Part shown: piece by piece, positions 63,898 through 64,000 of the stretch
How positions within the stretch are numbered: position 1 is the stretch's first letter
Layout: every line of letters begins with the position of its first letter
NCBI RefSeq assembly: GCF_029784135.1
Contig: NC_073744.1
Coordinates: forward strand, 11,099,429-11,163,428
Direction: 5' to 3'
DNA length: 64,000 nucleotides
DNA from: Toxorhynchites rutilus septentrionalis
Lineage: Eukaryota > Arthropoda > Insecta > Diptera > Culicidae
Translations under genes and position numbers: made by a program
The notes under the pieces: model-generated
Databases searched by the model: none
Told to the model about the DNA's origin: nothing
The model's input: the letters and a program-made list of their open reading frames with translations, nothing else

Positions 63898-64000
63898 CTG
63901 TTGAAAACGTTTAAGAATTAAGGATGGAAAGAAGAAGAATTAGAAGAAAAAAAAGTAGATGATTTGACGAGACGCAGACAAACAAGGTTGAGAACAAATT
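63898..64000. other. Intron upstream of the CUB exon
   Basis: A/G-rich on the plus strand, i.e. a pyrimidine-rich tract on the sense strand leading to the acceptor. No other feature. Confidence 0.5.

Noticed and set aside
63517..63921. 134-codon plus-strand frame over the CUB exon
   Set aside because: Antisense shadow of a GC-rich exon whose minus frame has splice sites and a CUB pattern.

Overview
The window looks like intergenic and intronic chromatin of a mosquito, most likely a culicine such as Aedes. The reasons are: a DD37E-type mariner; LINEs of the RNase H-bearing I-like, restriction-endonuclease (R2-like) and AP-endonuclease types; tRNA-derived SINEs; abundant MITEs; relics of insect-type histone genes; and spliceosomal exons in very long AT-rich introns. 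No bacterial, organellar or viral gene organisation is visible. Nearly every open frame belongs to a mobile element or its relic.

Layout. 0-3.5 kb: a hAT transposase relic (minus) and a THAP-domain relic (minus). 3.5-6.9 kb: a palindrome-ended element (A1) holding a second THAP relic. 7-12.6 kb: MITEs, the 3' half of an I-like LINE, a minisatellite-bearing element and a long inverted repeat. 12.6-15.2 kb: no recognised gene. 15.2-22.6 kb: elements A2 and C1, a hAT MITE and short retroposons. 22.6-23.9 kb: possible host 3' exon. 23.9-38.8 kb: a dense nest of B and C elements carrying histone H1 and H2A relics, a SINE and two terminal-inverted-repeat elements. 38.8-41.7 kb: apparently unique sequence. 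41.7-47.9 kb: an intact restriction-endonuclease LINE reading frame, a SINE, a 148-bp satellite with a solo LTR, element B5 and a truncated pogo-like transposase. 47.9-50.1 kb: possible host exon. 50.1-56.6 kb: A3, a MITE and C3. 57.4-62.3 kb: AP-endonuclease LINE relics, B6 and a full-length mariner. 63.5-63.9 kb: an exon encoding part of a CUB domain (minus), the best host-gene evidence.

The main discovery candidate is a family of elements (A, B and C) that share ends but not interiors. The 5' end is an oligo-T followed by GACGTAG-NN-CTACGTC. The 3' end is TAG-NN-CTACGTCA, then a short hairpin or spacer, then oligo-T. They sit in oligo-T targets, and one copy can be compared with its empty site inside the window. 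This is the architecture expected of Helentron/Helitron2-type rolling-circle elements, which often capture genes. B elements carry a histone H1 promoter and coding fragment. C elements carry H2A gene relics, each followed by the histone-mRNA 3' stem-loop. A elements carry a promoter and a reading frame that may be the start of a LINE ORF1. In all three classes the captured gene lies in the same orientation relative to the element ends. The Helentron assignment is an inference; the histone relics and shared termini are read directly from the sequence.
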